Positions 23,484 through 32,677 of a stretch of DNA of 64,000 nt are shown one piece after another. Source of the DNA: Paenibacillus pedocola (GTDB taxonomy: Bacteria; Bacillota; Bacilli; Paenibacillales; Paenibacillaceae); assembly GCF_031599675.1 (NCBI RefSeq), contig NZ_CP134223.1, positions 186,001-250,000 of the forward strand. The letters are read 5' to 3'. Under the pieces are notes generated by a model. That model saw nothing but the letters and a program-made list of their open reading frames with translations, ran no database searches and was not told where the DNA came from. Position 1 is the stretch's first letter. Every line of letters starts with the position of its first letter. The translations under genes and the position numbers were made by a program.

Positions 23484-25739
23484 TTAAGCATAGGCGCGGA
23501 CTTCAATAATCTCTGCATACGGGGAACCATTAGTTGCTGTAACGACTACCCTGACAGCCCGGGTCTCAAGGGGGGCTTCCAGCAGATGAACCCGTCTCCG
23601 CTTCCGGTTGTTCTGCTCACTAAGCACGGTCACCCAGTTTCCCGTATCATCCAGCCATTCGAGACGATAGCTGCGGACCAGTTCGGGAATCACTTCGAAA
23701 GGGGTGCGGTGATGATGCAGATTGATCAGATCCTCATTCACATCATCATTAAAGATAAGCTGAATTTCCCGGATCTGCTGCTTCTCCGCCCATTCCAGGG
23801 CAAGCCAGGGCTCTGTATCCTGCTCAAGAGATTCCGAGAGCCAGATATGCGGTCCGCCATACGGTCGCCGGTATCCGTCTATTACATGCTCCGGCCGGTA
23901 GGCGCTTGTAGGAAAGGAGGTACGCAGGCAAAAGACCTTGCGGACCAGGCGTTTGGTGCTCCATTCCACCACAGGCTGGCTGCTGTCGTGGTCTTCCAAA
24001 TCCTTGGAGACCCCGGGAGCTGCCCCCCGCTCCAAAGCCAGCAGTCCGCTCAGCGGCTTACCGCTAAGATACAGCTGAATGGCAGGATTCCTGCGTACGA
24101 TGATAAAGGCATTTTGAGCCTCCGCCGGTGTCCAGTCCAGGCTGACGGGTACCCATTGCCTGTCTCCTGCGCCTACAGATACTTCAGTCTCATATTCCAG
24201 TACAGCGGGCACGTAATTTTCCGGCCGGCCGGTGCTCCAGAGTTCAACCTTCAGCGTCGTATCCTGTGCCGCATCCAGCAGCCAATCTAGGGTTCCGCTT
24301 ATCCCCGGATCAGCGGGAAGCAGCATGGCAATGTCATGCTCCAGGGGATACCTTTCCTCGCCTGCCTCGATGGAGATCCCGGACAGGAAGGAGGAGGCGG
24401 ACACCTTGGCCTGGCGGGCCAGGTCGGCATCATCACAGTTGACCAGGCCGAGCACCGAAGCATCCTGCTTCAGCAGTATCTGCTGCAGGGCCTTCGTGTG
24501 CTCACGCGACAGCTCTGCAGGCGTTAGGCCCTTATCCACGCAGAGTGCTGCGGCTGTTCCGGCTGCCTCGCCCATGACGGCGCAGGTAGCCATGACACGC
24601 GTGGTCCCAAATGCGACATGGGTCGCGCTAATGTTGCGCCCGGCAAAAAGCAGATTGGACACGTTGGCCGAGTACAGGCTGCGCAGCGGGATATGGTAGT
24701 TGCCGTCGGCATGCATATGCTTCGAGCCGCTGGCTGCCGCATACATGCCCTGCGGCGGATGCAGATCAATCGACCAGCCGCCGAAGGCAATCCGGTCCTC
24801 AAACAGCGTCTGGCTGATAATATCATTCTGGGTCAGCGTATATTCTCCGGTGAAACGGCGGTATTCCCGCTTGCCCGGCTGAGAGCCGACCCATTCAAGG
24901 GTCATGCTGCCGGCATCGAATTTACCGGAGTTCTTGATGTAATCCCAGATTCCATAGATGACAGCCCAGAGCTCGTCACGAATCCGTTCGTTGTCGTGTA
25001 CAATATCCAGCTCCCCGCCCCATTCGATCCACCAGTAATGGCAGCCCGAATCGCCGCTGCGGATAATCCGCTTCATCGGGATATTCGTCTGTGAAATATC
25101 CTTGGCGAAGGATGGCGGAACGAATCTCACGGGGTGGCCGGCATCCTTGGTATAGAAGAGCAGCGTACTGCCGAGTGTAATGTCGTCGGCTGTCTCCGGA
25201 GCCCATTCTTCATTATATTCATGCCGCGCTTCCCGGCCGATCCGGAATTTGGCCCCGGCCAGGAATCCGATCAGGCCATCGCCTGTACAATCGAGGAAGA
25301 CCGGACTCTCAAAGCGGATTCTCCGCTCCGAGCCCATCATCCAGCCGGTCACCGCCTGGATCTGCCGCGCGTCTTCTTCGCCTCCGGCCTCTACTTCATG
25401 CACATCCGTATTGAGGTAGAGTGCAATATTGGGTTCGGCGAGGACGGTTTCCAGAATAACCAGATCCCACAGATAAGGATTGCCGTCCGGATTGCGGTAC
25501 TGGTTCTCTACGAACAGTTCGCCCATGATTCCCGTCTCCCGGGCATAGCGGTTCGTGCCGTGGGCAGTTGCCCCGCATACCCATACCCGCACCTCGCTGC
25601 TGGAATTGCCGCCCAGAACGGGACGGTTCTGAATCAATGCCACCTTCTTGCCTAAGCGGGCGGCGGCAACGGCGGCGCACACCCCTGCCAGTCCTCCGCC
25701 CACTACCGTAACGTCACTGCACACTTGCTCCATTTTCAT
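23484..25739 (-). CDS. FAD-dependent oxidoreductase (PF12831 type)
   Basis: 751 residues. N-terminal FAD-binding Rossmann fold VVGGGLAGVCAAVAAARLGK (about 12-31), the PVLGGNSSSEV segment, and the DCTGDGLIGFLAGAKF motif near residue 170, all typical of this family. The last ~250 residues are beta-rich and unlike the catalytic part, perhaps a binding domain. No signal peptide, so cytoplasmic. It is the last gene of the sugar-uptake operon (31 nt after permease 2), hinting at oxidation of the imported sugar or an aglycone; the substrate is inference only. Confidence 0.85.
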   Translation of the reverse strand: MKMEQVCSDVTVVGGGLAGVCAAVAAARLGKKVALIQNRPVLGGNSSSEVRVWVCGATAHGTNRYARETGIMGELFVENQYRNPDGNPYLWDLVILETVLAEPNIALYLNTDVHEVEAGGEEDARQIQAVTGWMMGSERRIRFESPVFLDCTGDGLIGFLAGAKFRIGREARHEYNEEWAPETADDITLGSTLLFYTKDAGHPVRFVPPSFAKDISQTNIPMKRIIRSGDSGCHYWWIEWGGELDIVHDNERIRDELWAVIYGIWDYIKNSGKFDAGSMTLEWVGSQPGKREYRRFTGEYTLTQNDIISQTLFEDRIAFGGWSIDLHPPQGMYAAASGSKHMHADGNYHIPLRSLYSANVSNLLFAGRNISATHVAFGTTRVMATCAVMGEAAGTAAALCVDKGLTPAELSREHTKALQQILLKQDASVLGLVNCDDADLARQAKVSASSFLSGISIEAGEERYPLEHDIAMLLPADPGISGTLDWLLDAAQDTTLKVELWSTGRPENYVPAVLEYETEVSVGAGDRQWVPVSLDWTPAEAQNAFIIVRRNPAIQLYLSGKPLSGLLALERGAAPGVSKDLEDHDSSQPVVEWSTKRLVRKVFCLRTSFPTSAYRPEHVIDGYRRPYGGPHIWLSESLEQDTEPWLALEWAEKQQIREIQLIFNDDVNEDLINLHHHRTPFEVIPELVRSYRLEWLDDTGNWVTVLSEQNNRKRRRVHLLEAPLETRAVRVVVTATNGSPYAEIIEVRAYA

Positions 25740-25770
25740 AACTGTTTCGCACTCCCTTCATGCAGATTGT

Positions 25771-26598
25771 TCAGCCTTTTACCGCCGAGCTTGCCACACC
25801 TTCAATAATATATTTCTGGCCGATCAGGAATACGAGGATCATCGGGATAATACCGGCGGTCGCTGCCGCCATCATTCCGTTATAGTCCACGTTATTCTCA
25901 AGAATGAAATTCTGCAGTCCAAGCGGAACGGTGAACAGATCATGGTCGATCAGAAAGACGAGCGCATTCTCATAGTCATTCCAGTGCCACGAGAAGTCGA
26001 TAATCGCCAGGGTAGCCAGAGAAGGTTTGGCCATAGGCAGGATAATCCGCGAGAAAATACGGAAATGTCCGGCCCCGTCGATAAAGGCCGCTTCAGAAAT
26101 TTCCTGGGGAACCGAGAGGAAAAACTGCCGCATCATAAATACCCCGAAGATGGTGAACATCCCTGGCAGAATAAGCGCCCAGTGAGTGTTGTAAATCCCG
26201 GCCCACTCGAACATGATGAATTTGGGCACAAACAGCACCTGTGGGGGAACCATCATCATGGATAAATACACCATGAACATTGTATTCCGGCCTTTGAACT
26301 CAATTCTGGAAAATCCATAGGCGGCTAATGCGGACAGGCAGACAGCGCCTATGGTGCTGAGCACGGCAACCTTCAGTGAATTCAGGTAATACAATACAAA
26401 GCTGTTGTCACCCGTCCAGACCTTCACATGATGGCTCCAATTGAAGTGAGCAGGAATCCACCGGATCGGATACTGGAATACCTCCGCCGGGGTTTTAAAT
26501 GAAGTACTGATCATCCACAGAAAGGGCACGATCATCACGATGCTGAAGAATAGCATAATAAGCGTGGCGATACACTTATTCATTATGGTTTTATTCAA
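25771..26598 (-). CDS. Carbohydrate ABC transporter permease (MalG/AraQ type)
   Basis: 275 residues, six predicted membrane helices. The EAA loop that docks the ATPase reads EISEAAFIDGAGHFRIFSRI. N-terminal WMISTSFKTPAEVF and a C-terminal YIIEGVASSAVKG are typical of the MalG-side subunit. It starts 13 nt after the partner permease. No ATPase is encoded here; a shared MsmX-type ATPase elsewhere is expected. Confidence 0.93.
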   Translation of the reverse strand: MNKTIMNKCIATLIMLFFSIVMIVPFLWMISTSFKTPAEVFQYPIRWIPAHFNWSHHVKVWTGDNSFVLYYLNSLKVAVLSTIGAVCLSALAAYGFSRIEFKGRNTMFMVYLSMMMVPPQVLFVPKFIMFEWAGIYNTHWALILPGMFTIFGVFMMRQFFLSVPQEISEAAFIDGAGHFRIFSRIILPMAKPSLATLAIIDFSWHWNDYENALVFLIDHDLFTVPLGLQNFILENNVDYNGMMAAATAGIIPMILVFLIGQKYIIEGVASSAVKG

Positions 26599-26611
26599 TG
26601 CTCTCAGCTCC

Positions 26612-27493
26612 TTAGTAGTGAACCCAGCGTTTCTGGCCCAGCCATTGAATGACGGTGAAAATCATAATAATCACGAACAGGGCCCAGGATACGGCGGAAG
26701 CATAGCCCATTTCGTAATAGCGGAAGGCATTCTGGTAAATGAAGAGGGATAACACCGTCGTGCTGTTCCCCGGTCCGCCCTGGGTGATCGCCTGAATGAT
26801 CCCGAACTGCTTAATCGTCATAATCAGTCCGGTAATCAGCAGCAGAAATGTCGTTGGACTGACCAGCGGCCACAGGATGCTGCGGACGGTCTGCCAGGTG
26901 CGGGCCCCGTCGATACGGGCGGCTTCCAATAGTTCGGTAGATACTTCCTGCAGGGCAGCCAGATAGATGATCATGTTGTAGCCGAGCATAAACCAGATCC
27001 AGATGATGTCGATGGCGTACATCGAGGAATCCATAGTGGATAACCAGCCCGGAGGATTCGTTATGCCGATGGAGCGCAATATGCCGTTGATCGGCCCGTT
27101 ATTCGGCTGGAACAGCAGCATCCAGACGAAGGCTACGGCGACTCCGCTTGTAATGTAAGGCATGAAATATAAGGCGCGGAGCAGCTTTTTCAAATATACG
27201 GAACGGTTTAAAATCACGGCCACAATGAACGCCAGCCCGATAGAGACAGGTACAGAGAGCAGAAACAGCAGCGTATTCTTGATTGCCGTATAAAAGATGT
27301 CATCGCCAAGCATTCTTTTAATGTTGGCCATGCCGGTAAATTTGGTATTTGGATTCATAAATTTGTAATCCGTGAACATGAGGTAGAACGAATAGATGGC
27401 TGGGATTATAAAAAATAAAATCACGCCAATCATATTTGGCCCGATAAAAAGATAGCCCAGATACTGCTGCCGTTTCATCCAAGATGCCTTCAC
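26612..27493 (-). CDS. Carbohydrate ABC transporter permease (MalF/UgpA type)
   Basis: 293 residues, six membrane helices, with EAA loop LLEAARIDGARTWQTVRSI and the TQGGPGNSTTVLSLFIYQNAF segment of MalF-side permeases. Start set at GTG 27493 because AAAGGAG lies 9 nt upstream inside the longer frame; upstream ATG codons at 27535 and 27526 have no ribosome site. Pairs with the permease at 25771. Confidence 0.9.
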   Translation of the reverse strand: MKASWMKRQQYLGYLFIGPNMIGVILFFIIPAIYSFYLMFTDYKFMNPNTKFTGMANIKRMLGDDIFYTAIKNTLLFLLSVPVSIGLAFIVAVILNRSVYLKKLLRALYFMPYITSGVAVAFVWMLLFQPNNGPINGILRSIGITNPPGWLSTMDSSMYAIDIIWIWFMLGYNMIIYLAALQEVSTELLEAARIDGARTWQTVRSILWPLVSPTTFLLLITGLIMTIKQFGIIQAITQGGPGNSTTVLSLFIYQNAFRYYEMGYASAVSWALFVIIMIFTVIQWLGQKRWVHY

Positions 27494-27752
27494 ATAGCCC
27501 CACTCCTTTTGGTCTTTTGCTTGCATTTCAAGCATACCAAGCGGGCGGAGGAGGGATAAGGAACAAAACCAATGACTTCATGCTACAGAAATATACATTT
27601 TCCCTGGCGGAAATCCGTAGTTTTGTTCTATGCAAAAAGAGGCGCCCCGGACGGCCGCAACGGCCCTGGGACACCCTATTGAAGGAGAAACGGACAGCAT
27701 ATTGATTGAATTTGAATACTTGAGATAAGGAAAGGAGTGCAGGAGGGGGATT

Positions 27753-28550
27753 TTACATCCTGATTGGCTGCTGCTTGTCTTTGTTTGCCTGTCTGAACTG
27801 GCTGGGCGTCTGCGAGGTGAGGCGCTTGAATATTTTGATGAAGTAATTATCGTTGACGAATCCGACCCGGTTTCCGATCTCGTATACGGGCATGTCGGAA
27901 TGAAGAAGATATTCTATCGCCTGATTGACGCGGATTTGGTGCAGATAATGGATCAGGGTCTGCCCGGTCTTCCTTTTGAAAAGCGTGCTGACATAATTCT
28001 CGGCCATCATGACATACTGGGACATCGACTTTACAGTAATATCCTGGTCATAGTTGGCGTGCAGGTACTGCAGAATCTTCTGGATTTCCGGATGGGAGGT
28101 GACCTCCTCAGGAAGCAGGGGCGGCGGCTCAGCGGATGAGCTCCGGGTATCCCTGCCTCCGGCCGGACTGGGCTTCGGCAGTTCCTTGCTGATCTTCTGC
28201 AGCGTCTCGCGCAGCGAATTCACACTCATGGACAGCTTCAAAATATAGTTGGAGGCACCGTATTCCATCGCCTGCCGGACATATTCGAAGTCGCTCATAC
28301 AGGTAAGCATCACAAAACGGGAGGAGTAGCCTTCTTCCCGGGTTCTTCGGAGCAGCTCCACACCATCCATTTCCGGCATGATGATATCGCTGATGACCAG
28401 GTCAGGCGTATCCTGGCGGATCATGTCCAGCGCTTCTGCGCCATTTCCTGCTTCTCCGCTGACGGTAAAGCCCAGCTCTTCCCAGGCGATGATCTCCCGT
28501 ACCGATTCCCGCACAAATACCTCATCCTCGACCAGCAGTACTTTCCACAT
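27753..28550 (-). CDS. Response regulator, receiver plus AraC output
   Basis: 265 residues, YesN type. Receiver domain 1-~120 with acidic pocket Glu8/Asp9, phospho-acceptor Asp55 (LVISDIIMPEMDG) and Lys in ILKLS. After a Pro/Ser linker, the C-terminal AraC domain (~165-260) ends SQTPSQFRQ. Start at ATG 28550 (GGGAGG 8 nt upstream), which discards 17 residues of open frame. Encoded 28 nt after its kinase; expected to activate the sugar-uptake genes around it. Confidence 0.93.
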   Translation of the reverse strand: MWKVLLVEDEVFVRESVREIIAWEELGFTVSGEAGNGAEALDMIRQDTPDLVISDIIMPEMDGVELLRRTREEGYSSRFVMLTCMSDFEYVRQAMEYGASNYILKLSMSVNSLRETLQKISKELPKPSPAGGRDTRSSSAEPPPLLPEEVTSHPEIQKILQYLHANYDQDITVKSMSQYVMMAENYVSTLFKRKTGQTLIHYLHQIRVNQAIEYLLHSDMPVYEIGNRVGFVNDNYFIKIFKRLTSQTPSQFRQANKDKQQPIRM

Positions 28551-28578
28551 GCAGATAACCTCCCGGGTGTACATGATA

Positions 28579-30351
28579 TTAAGCCGGATGCTCATTGCCA
28601 TAAGGTGTAGACAACAGAAATGGAATCGTGAACCGGACCATTACGCCTTCACTGGAGGAGAGAACCTCAAGCGACCCTTCCCCGCGGAACAGCAGGCGGA
28701 GCCGCTCTTTAATATTGGTTAATCCGATGCCCGGACGCTTGCGCGGTGCCCGGTTCATGCCAGCCTGCTCCATGCCGACTCCGTTGTCCTTAATCTCTAC
28801 AATCAGTCTGTTTCCGTCGCGCCGTAACACAATTTGGATGAGCCCGTTACCCGGCAGTGCGGTAATCCCGTGAACAATGGCGTTTTCCACGAGGGGCTGA
28901 AGACTCAGCTTGGGCACAAGCGCATAGAGGATGTCCTCCTCATAATGATAGGTCACTTCGAATTTATTACGGTAGCGGAATTGCTGAATATGAACGTAAG
29001 CCTGCACCAGCTCGAGCTCATCTTTCAGGTGTATCAGATCCTTGTCGGTATTCAAGCTGGCTTCCAGCAGCCTGCCGAGGGAGAGGGTCATGTTCGTAAT
29101 GTCCTCATTATTCTCGCGGATCGCCATCCATTTGATCGTATTCAGCGTATTCAGCAGGAAATGGGGATTTGTCTGCGCCAGCAGCATTTGAAAATGCACG
29201 GCTTCCTTCTGGCGTTCCTCCGCCTTCAGCTTCTGAATCAGCAGGTTGGTGTCGTCGAGCATCGTATTGAAGCTCCGGGTCAAATCGAGAATCTCACCGC
29301 TGAATTTATGTTCCGGCAGGCGGATTTTCAGGTTTTTTTGCACGGCAGCCTTCATCTTATTCTGTAAATGGGACAAGGGACGGGTAATGGTCGTAGAAAT
29401 GACCAGCGTGATCATCAGAAAGATTCCCGTCAGGGCGAAGAAGGTAAGGAAGTACTGCTGTTTCAGCCCTTCGATCTCAACGAACAGCACAGACAGGGGA
29501 ATGCGGTTTACGATATACCAGTCCAGGGACTCCACATAAATATAATTAATCAGGGAATTAGAAGCCTTGTCGATAAAATACTGCTGCCCGGGATGTTCGG
29601 CGATCCTGGCTTTGACTTCCTCTGCGAGCACGCTGTCCGGGACAGACTGGGAGATATTTTCCCCCGAGCGGGTGATCACGAAGTACTGCTGCTGCAGATC
29701 AGACTGCTTGTGAATGGACCGCAGCCAATAGGAATAGTCGATGCTGATCCGGGCCATTCCGTAGGTCTGATTCTGCGTGTCCTCTAAATAAGCGTAAAGG
29801 GACAGCAGATATGCGCTTGTGGAAACATCCCGTAACACATAATTACCGTCACTCGGAACCCAGTGGTAAGAGCTTGTATTCATCAGGCTTCTGTTAAAGC
29901 CGGGATTGTTGCGCAGGTCCTTGTAAATGAGAGCGTCTTTTGGCGGATAGGAAGTGTATACGCTTTCATTTAGATCCAGAATCATAAAATAAACCGAAGG
30001 ATTATAGAGAAAAAAGCTGTTGTTCAGATTTTTGAAGATGTTCTCCATCAGCCGTTTGTTCTCCAGCACATTGCGCTGTTCGGGATGAATCAGCACCGAC
30101 TTAACCGTGTCGTCCTGCTGCAGAAAGATGAGTGTCTTAAAAGCGATGCTGATCTGATCCTCCAGTGTGCGGTACATCTGCTCCAGCTGGTAATGGCTTT
30201 GCTGGCTAATTTTTTTCTGGACCAGGGTCTCAATGCGCTGGAAATTATACAGATTCAGGGCACCAAAGGGCAGCAGAATAAGGCATACAAAGGCAGTAAA
30301 CAGACGGTATTTCAACTTCTGAGGAACCAGAAAACGGATTAGTCTGGGCAC
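28579..30351 (-). CDS. YesM-type sensor histidine kinase
   Basis: 590 residues. Membrane helix near 12-32, extracellular sensor ~35-285, second helix ~290-310, HAMP, then the His_kinase domain with phospho-His in QTNPHFLLNTLNTI (near residue 390) and an HATPase domain with NAIVHG (N box) and DNGVGM (G1). GTG 30351 has GGGAGGT 9 nt upstream; an ATG at 30369 lies before it. It sits between the binding-protein gene and the response regulator and probably senses a sugar, directly or through the binding protein. Confidence 0.92.
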   Translation of the reverse strand: MPRLIRFLVPQKLKYRLFTAFVCLILLPFGALNLYNFQRIETLVQKKISQQSHYQLEQMYRTLEDQISIAFKTLIFLQQDDTVKSVLIHPEQRNVLENKRLMENIFKNLNNSFFLYNPSVYFMILDLNESVYTSYPPKDALIYKDLRNNPGFNRSLMNTSSYHWVPSDGNYVLRDVSTSAYLLSLYAYLEDTQNQTYGMARISIDYSYWLRSIHKQSDLQQQYFVITRSGENISQSVPDSVLAEEVKARIAEHPGQQYFIDKASNSLINYIYVESLDWYIVNRIPLSVLFVEIEGLKQQYFLTFFALTGIFLMITLVISTTITRPLSHLQNKMKAAVQKNLKIRLPEHKFSGEILDLTRSFNTMLDDTNLLIQKLKAEERQKEAVHFQMLLAQTNPHFLLNTLNTIKWMAIRENNEDITNMTLSLGRLLEASLNTDKDLIHLKDELELVQAYVHIQQFRYRNKFEVTYHYEEDILYALVPKLSLQPLVENAIVHGITALPGNGLIQIVLRRDGNRLIVEIKDNGVGMEQAGMNRAPRKRPGIGLTNIKERLRLLFRGEGSLEVLSSSEGVMVRFTIPFLLSTPYGNEHPA

Positions 30352-30531
30352 CCGGACGCGACCTCCCATGCGCTGCAGTATGGTAAACGGTTCAAGGCAT
30401 GCTTTGCTTCAAATTATATCATATAAAAAAATCCGCACAGCCGTTATTTAAAATTGCATGGTTTTGTTGCAGAGACTCAGTCCTCTCACTGAAAAAAGCA
30501 GAGATATGTTCTATCGGCCTGGCTTGACAAT

Positions 30532-30558
30532 ATAAAAAAGAGCGGGCTATGCCCGCTC
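30532..30558 (-). terminator. Terminator after the binding-protein gene
   Basis: GAGCGGGC-ATA-GCCCGCTC then a T run on the minus strand, 12 nt after the stop codon. It would let the abundant binding protein be made in excess of the genes downstream. Confidence 0.9.
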
Positions 30559-30570
30559 TGGTAATCCTCC

Positions 30571-31905
30571 TTATTTGTTCTGTTTCAAATAGTCATTATG
30601 CCGGCTTACCATTGCCTTGATGGTCTGATCAAGCGATTGTGAGCCAAGGAAATATTTCTCATACTCTTGGGCACGCAGATCCATAACCTCCTGCGGCAGG
30701 CTGCGCACATAAGTCGGTGTAGTATTGTCGAACATGACGTACATCAGGGAATCGAGATCATAGGTGTCGCTTTTTTCACCAAGGAGACTGTCCAGTGCTT
30801 CTTCCTGGTTGGCATCCTTGGATGCCGGCAGTCTTCCGCCGGCGGCCATAGGCGCCATGCCTCCGTCAGCATACCACTTCAGGAATTCCCAGGCGGCTTC
30901 CTGATGTTTGGATTTGGCATTGATTGAGATATAGTCACCCAGGCCGCCGCGGGTCACATATTTGTCTGCACTCTCGGCAAGCCGGGGGACAGGGGCGAAG
31001 GCAATTTTGAAATCACGGGGGAAGTCCGTGAAGTTATTTGAGCTTCTCAGCAGCCATGCCCCGATGTTGAGCATAGGCACCTCACCGCTAAGAAACACCT
31101 GTTCAACCGGCATCTTAGAAGTTAATTGCTCGCCGAGCGGCGGTGTAGTCTTATCGTCGACCATCATCGCATTCAGCGTTTCCAGCCATTTTTTGACGAG
31201 GGGATGATCCAGATTGGAGCTGCCGTCCGCCTTTGTATAGCCCTCTTGGGACAGCACAGAATCAATAGGGTCGACATAGGGCTCCATATTCTGAATGAAT
31301 CCGTAGCCCGATCCTGTTCGGAGCTTCTTCGCATATTCGCGCAGCTCATCCCAGGTCCAATCCTTCGGGACCGGCAGATTCGCAGCGTCTAACGCATCTT
31401 TGTTGAGTGCAATGAAGTACGAGCTTTTCGTTGTAGGGACACCGTAGTACTTGCCGTCAATTTTCCAGCTGTCCGCATCTGCGCCCATTTTTTCATCGAT
31501 ATTGTAGTCACTGAATTGGCTCAGATCGAGCGCCAGGTTGGACTCTACCCGTTTTGCGGCGTGGGAGATTGTATAGTTCACGAATAAATCTGCATCCTGC
31601 CCGGTAATCATTGCAGTATCAAGCTTGAGGTTCCCGTCATCGTCATTTACGAAGCGGACATATTCCACTTGAATCTCAGGATGCGCCTTGTTCCAATTAT
31701 CGATAACCTCCTGCGGACCGGATTCCGGCGGCACACCGCCCCACATCTTAAGCGTAACCGTGTCTTTTGAATTGGAAGAACCATTACTGCCAGCGCTTTC
31801 ATTATTTGAGGCGGATGAATTGCTGCCGTTGCCGGAACATCCCGCAAGCAGCCCCATGAGCAGAACCAGCGATGTGAATCCGGTGAGCCAATGTTTCTTT
31901 TTCAA
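30571..31905 (-). CDS. Extracellular sugar-binding lipoprotein of the ABC importer
   Basis: 444 residues, family-1 solute-binding protein. Signal peptide MKKKHWLTGF plus hydrophobic core and lipobox LLAGC, then a Ser/Asn/Gly linker. The mature part opens VTLKMWGGVPPESGP, has WTWDELREYAKKLR and a late AWEFLKWYADGG, all standard. Start is TTG 31905, 8 nt behind GGGAGG; the longer frame adds 14 residues ahead of that site. First gene of the locus. Confidence 0.92.
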   Translation of the reverse strand: MKKKHWLTGFTSLVLLMGLLAGCSGNGSNSSASNNESAGSNGSSNSKDTVTLKMWGGVPPESGPQEVIDNWNKAHPEIQVEYVRFVNDDDGNLKLDTAMITGQDADLFVNYTISHAAKRVESNLALDLSQFSDYNIDEKMGADADSWKIDGKYYGVPTTKSSYFIALNKDALDAANLPVPKDWTWDELREYAKKLRTGSGYGFIQNMEPYVDPIDSVLSQEGYTKADGSSNLDHPLVKKWLETLNAMMVDDKTTPPLGEQLTSKMPVEQVFLSGEVPMLNIGAWLLRSSNNFTDFPRDFKIAFAPVPRLAESADKYVTRGGLGDYISINAKSKHQEAAWEFLKWYADGGMAPMAAGGRLPASKDANQEEALDSLLGEKSDTYDLDSLMYVMFDNTTPTYVRSLPQEVMDLRAQEYEKYFLGSQSLDQTIKAMVSRHNDYLKQNK

Positions 31906-32191
31906 AAGCGACAACCTCCCTGTGTGAACCTTGTATTGTCGTTGCAAATCAAGAATAGCAGATCAGGAAAATCGTCAGAAGTAACAAAATAACGGAGAAT
32001 ATGGAACATAACTTTTCAATTATCAGGCCGTATTCCGCGGAAATGCATTAAAACGTTCTATTTCATCTCCGGCATAGCAGAGCCGTGCAGCAAAAATGTA
32101 ACCGCATACCTGCTTATGCTATAATAACAGTTAATAGAGATAGAATTAAGCATCGTAAGCTGTGCAAAAATAGACTGGGAGTGTTGCATAA

Positions 32192-32380
32192 ATGAGAGGA
32201 TATAATATCTGGCGGCCGCTTATGCTGATTTTGGTCGCACTGGTGACGAGGACCCTGGTGAATACGATATGCCTTATGTTTGGGATGACACCGGAGTCGG
32301 CAGGCAGTGTAGCGATGATCGGGATGATTATTGCTGCGCTGGTTATGTACAACCGGATGATGAAGAGCCGCCGCAAATAA
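32192..32380 (+). CDS. Small two-helix membrane protein
   Basis: 62 residues; helices at about 10-30 and 37-54, basic C-terminus RMMKSRRK. GGGAG 9-10 nt upstream of the ATG. Function unknown. The AT-rich region between it and the binding-protein gene (31906-32191) holds divergent promoters but no clear motif. Confidence 0.55.
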   Translation: MRGYNIWRPLMLILVALVTRTLVNTICLMFGMTPESAGSVAMIGMIIAALVMYNRMMKSRRK

Positions 32381-32470
32381 GAGCGTACTGTTCTGGACTG
32401 CATTTACAAGCACGCTCCCCGAGCGGACCTTATGTTAACGGCATATCTGAATAACCTTGGAGCGATGTTT

Positions 32471-32503
32471 AATCCTCAGCCTGACCGGGCTGGGGATTTT
32501 GTC
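32471..32503 (+). terminator. Terminator
   Basis: AATCCTCAGCC / GGCTGGGGATT with TTTTG behind, after the small membrane protein gene. Confidence 0.65.
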
Positions 32504-32677
32504 TGTTTTTGAAGAAACTGCTGTTAAATTCTATCAAACCTTTGATTCTTGTAAGGGGATTCTTTATAGTAATAGGTAATGCATAGGTTCGTGGAAAATT
32601 AGAATTTTCGGGAGGGCTGTACCGCCTTGCTATAGAACCTGCAATGGATAGCGACATGAGAAACGGGAGGAAGCAAA

